Below are positions 62,923 to 64,000 of a stretch of DNA of 64,000 nt, piece after piece (within the stretch, counting starts at the first letter, position 1; every line of letters begins with the position of its first letter). The stretch is from Mugil cephalus (taxonomy: Eukaryota; Chordata; Actinopteri; Mugiliformes; Mugilidae). A program made the translations under genes and the position numbers. The notes under the pieces are model-generated. The model ran no database searches. It was not told where the DNA came from and worked only from the letters and a program-made list of their open reading frames with translations. The stretch is from the NCBI RefSeq assembly GCF_022458985.1, contig NC_061782.1, positions 19,772,172 to 19,836,171 of the forward strand, written 5' to 3'.

Positions 62923-63789
62923 TCAAGAGAAGATGTCCTCTTTGTCCTCTGGTGAAGCAGGTCTAGAAATGTCAAAAAGATGCTGCGGAGAGCTAGTGCT
63001 TGATTTCCTGGCTTTGAGGAGTTGAAGTGCTTCTGTGAGTTGCGCCTCCAGTCCAGACATTCGAATGTTCAGGTTCTTGAGGTCGTCCTTCAGCTCCAGT
63101 TTGAGCTCCTGAAGGGAGGCTTGAAGCGTTTGCTCTGGGATGGGGTAGAAGGCGTGCCTGGTTTCTGGAGGCTGGGCAGGACTGCGGTCCTGAGGTGTCA
63201 GGCGGAAGTCGCCCACTTTGTCAAGGCGCAGGTCACTTTTGGTAATGCCGCTGTCGCATGAGTCTGTCTTCTTTAGAGACATCTGTGATTCGTGCACCTT
63301 GGTCCGTTCTGGTAAAGTTTCCATGGATTCAGCTTTGGACACCTTGTTCCAGTTGTCGGCTTTGGCCATGGATTCCTTGAAGCGACCCCAACCTTTGACT
63401 TTGACTGGTTCAGCAGTCCGGCATCCTACCAAAGAAATGGACGACGGCACCTGCAACTTCCCCTTCTCTGAGGGGATGGAGCTGGGAGGTGTTGAAGATG
63501 ACGGAGTGGAAGATGAAGGTGTTGCCGGGCTTTCTGTCACTGTGACAATGCTGGTGGTTGTAATGGCCGCCTTAGCCAGTGGGATGTCCACATACACGGA
63601 GCCTTTCTCGATATCTTGTTCATCTTGTTCTGGTTTTTCAGTCGCCATGCGGGCTTCCTTCTGCTGTCGGAAGCGCTGGAAGAGTTTTCGCACCGGGTGA
63701 TCTGGTGGTAAGTTCAGAGGGGCTTCATTTTTACGTCTCTGTCGCTCCTCTTCCTCCCGTTTCACATCACTGATCTTTCGGAAGACGAT
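62923..63789 (-). CDS. kcnh1: KCNH1 (EAG1) voltage-gated K+ channel, last coding exon
   Basis: Encodes the cytosolic C-terminus (288 residues plus stop) of an ether-a-go-go potassium channel; the PAS, transmembrane and cyclic-nucleotide-binding-like domains lie beyond the right edge. The exon begins after an ATAG acceptor with [17 protein letters not shown], then [58 protein letters not shown] and [11 protein letters not shown] predicted coiled coil (about [20 protein letters not shown] onward) corresponds to the tetramerising coiled coil of EAG channels, and the protein ends [20 protein letters not shown] and convergence with hhat favour KCNH1 over KCNH5. If teleost duplicates exist, whether this is the a or b copy cannot be told. 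Confidence 0.95.
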   Translation of the reverse strand: MVFRKISDVKREEEERQRRKNEAPLNLPPDHPVRKLFQRFRQQKEARMATEKPEQDEQDIEKGSVYVDIPLAKAAITTTSIVTVTESPATPSSSTPSSSTPPSSIPSEKGKLQVPSSISLVGCRTAEPVKVKGWGRFKESMAKADNWNKVSKAESMETLPERTKVHESQMSLKKTDSCDSGITKSDLRLDKVGDFRLTPQDRSPAQPPETRHAFYPIPEQTLQASLQELKLELKDDLKNLNIRMSGLEAQLTEALQLLKARKSSTSSPQHLFDISRPASPEDKEDIFS

Positions 63790-64000
63790 CTATAAGAGAA
63801 TTTAAAATTTTTATAACTAATGAGATAAATGTCAATGCTAAAAATACCAGTGATTGACACAAGGAAAATAATAATACCTCTCATCAGAGTCAGACCAGTT
63901 TCTTGAAGCAGTGTGTACAGTTTGTGAGAGAAACATTATCAATTTCAAAATGTGTGTTCTCTGTAAATGTCACCTTTAAGGAGGCTATTCCCACGACACT
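63790..64000 (-). other. kcnh1 intron, incomplete
   Basis: A/T-rich intronic sequence upstream of the last kcnh1 exon, running off the window edge. Confidence 0.8.

Noticed and set aside
62923-63789. kcnh5 (EAG2) instead of kcnh1
   Set aside because: [10 protein letters not shown] is the KCNH1 wording, the end is DIF-type and hhat is the conserved convergent neighbour of KCNH1.

Overview
This is vertebrate nuclear DNA, almost certainly from a teleost fish. The genes are intron-rich, with GT/AG splice sites and vertebrate-specific protein families. The spaces between exons hold microsatellites and decayed repeats of the kinds common in fish genomes (L2-like LINE tails, a Tc1 copy, a solo LTR, small DNA-transposon relics). 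Nothing prokaryotic, viral or CRISPR-like is present, and the species cannot be named from the sequence.

Five protein-coding loci were assembled exon by exon; for the four whole genes the reading phases close exactly. (1) Minus strand, 4520-6858: a three-exon secreted arylsulfatase of the ARSI/ARSJ group, 582 aa, with an intact active site. (2) Plus strand, 17093-25833: synpo2l, a PDZ plus proline-rich Z-disc/actin protein of 1204 aa in four coding exons. (3) Plus strand, 32666-35150: myoz1 (calsarcin-2), five coding exons, about 313 aa. (4) Plus strand, 37265-55078: hhat (hedgehog acyltransferase), 11 coding exons, 498 aa, with its catalytic Asp and His present. (5) Minus strand, 62923-63789: the last coding exon of kcnh1 (EAG1 potassium channel), whose other exons lie beyond the right edge.

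Layout: 1-4.5 kb has no recognised gene. The arylsulfatase is followed by about 10 kb of gene-free DNA. The muscle pair synpo2l-myoz1 follows in tandem, then hhat starts within about 1 kb of the myoz1 poly(A) signal. A 7.8 kb intergenic stretch separates the convergent hhat and kcnh1. synpo2l and myoz1 both act at the sarcomeric Z-disc. hhat attaches palmitate to Hedgehog proteins in the ER, and kcnh1 encodes a voltage-gated K+ channel; neither has an obvious functional link to the muscle pair.

The main points of interest are evolutionary and regulatory. An ARSI/J-type sulfatase sits beside synpo2l-myoz1, where the human 10q22 block has none, which suggests a third ohnolog lost in mammals. 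Two human-separate blocks (10q22 and 1q32) are joined here. hhat has predicted upstream ORFs, one overlapping the start codon. myoz1 has two in-frame acceptors 21 nt apart. Several mobile elements have exact boundaries: a piggyBac-like MITE with TTAA flanks, a solo LTR with a 5-bp duplication, and a near full-length dead Tc1 copy. A coding-like tandem-repeat relic lies antisense in an hhat intron. I found no clear undescribed biological system.
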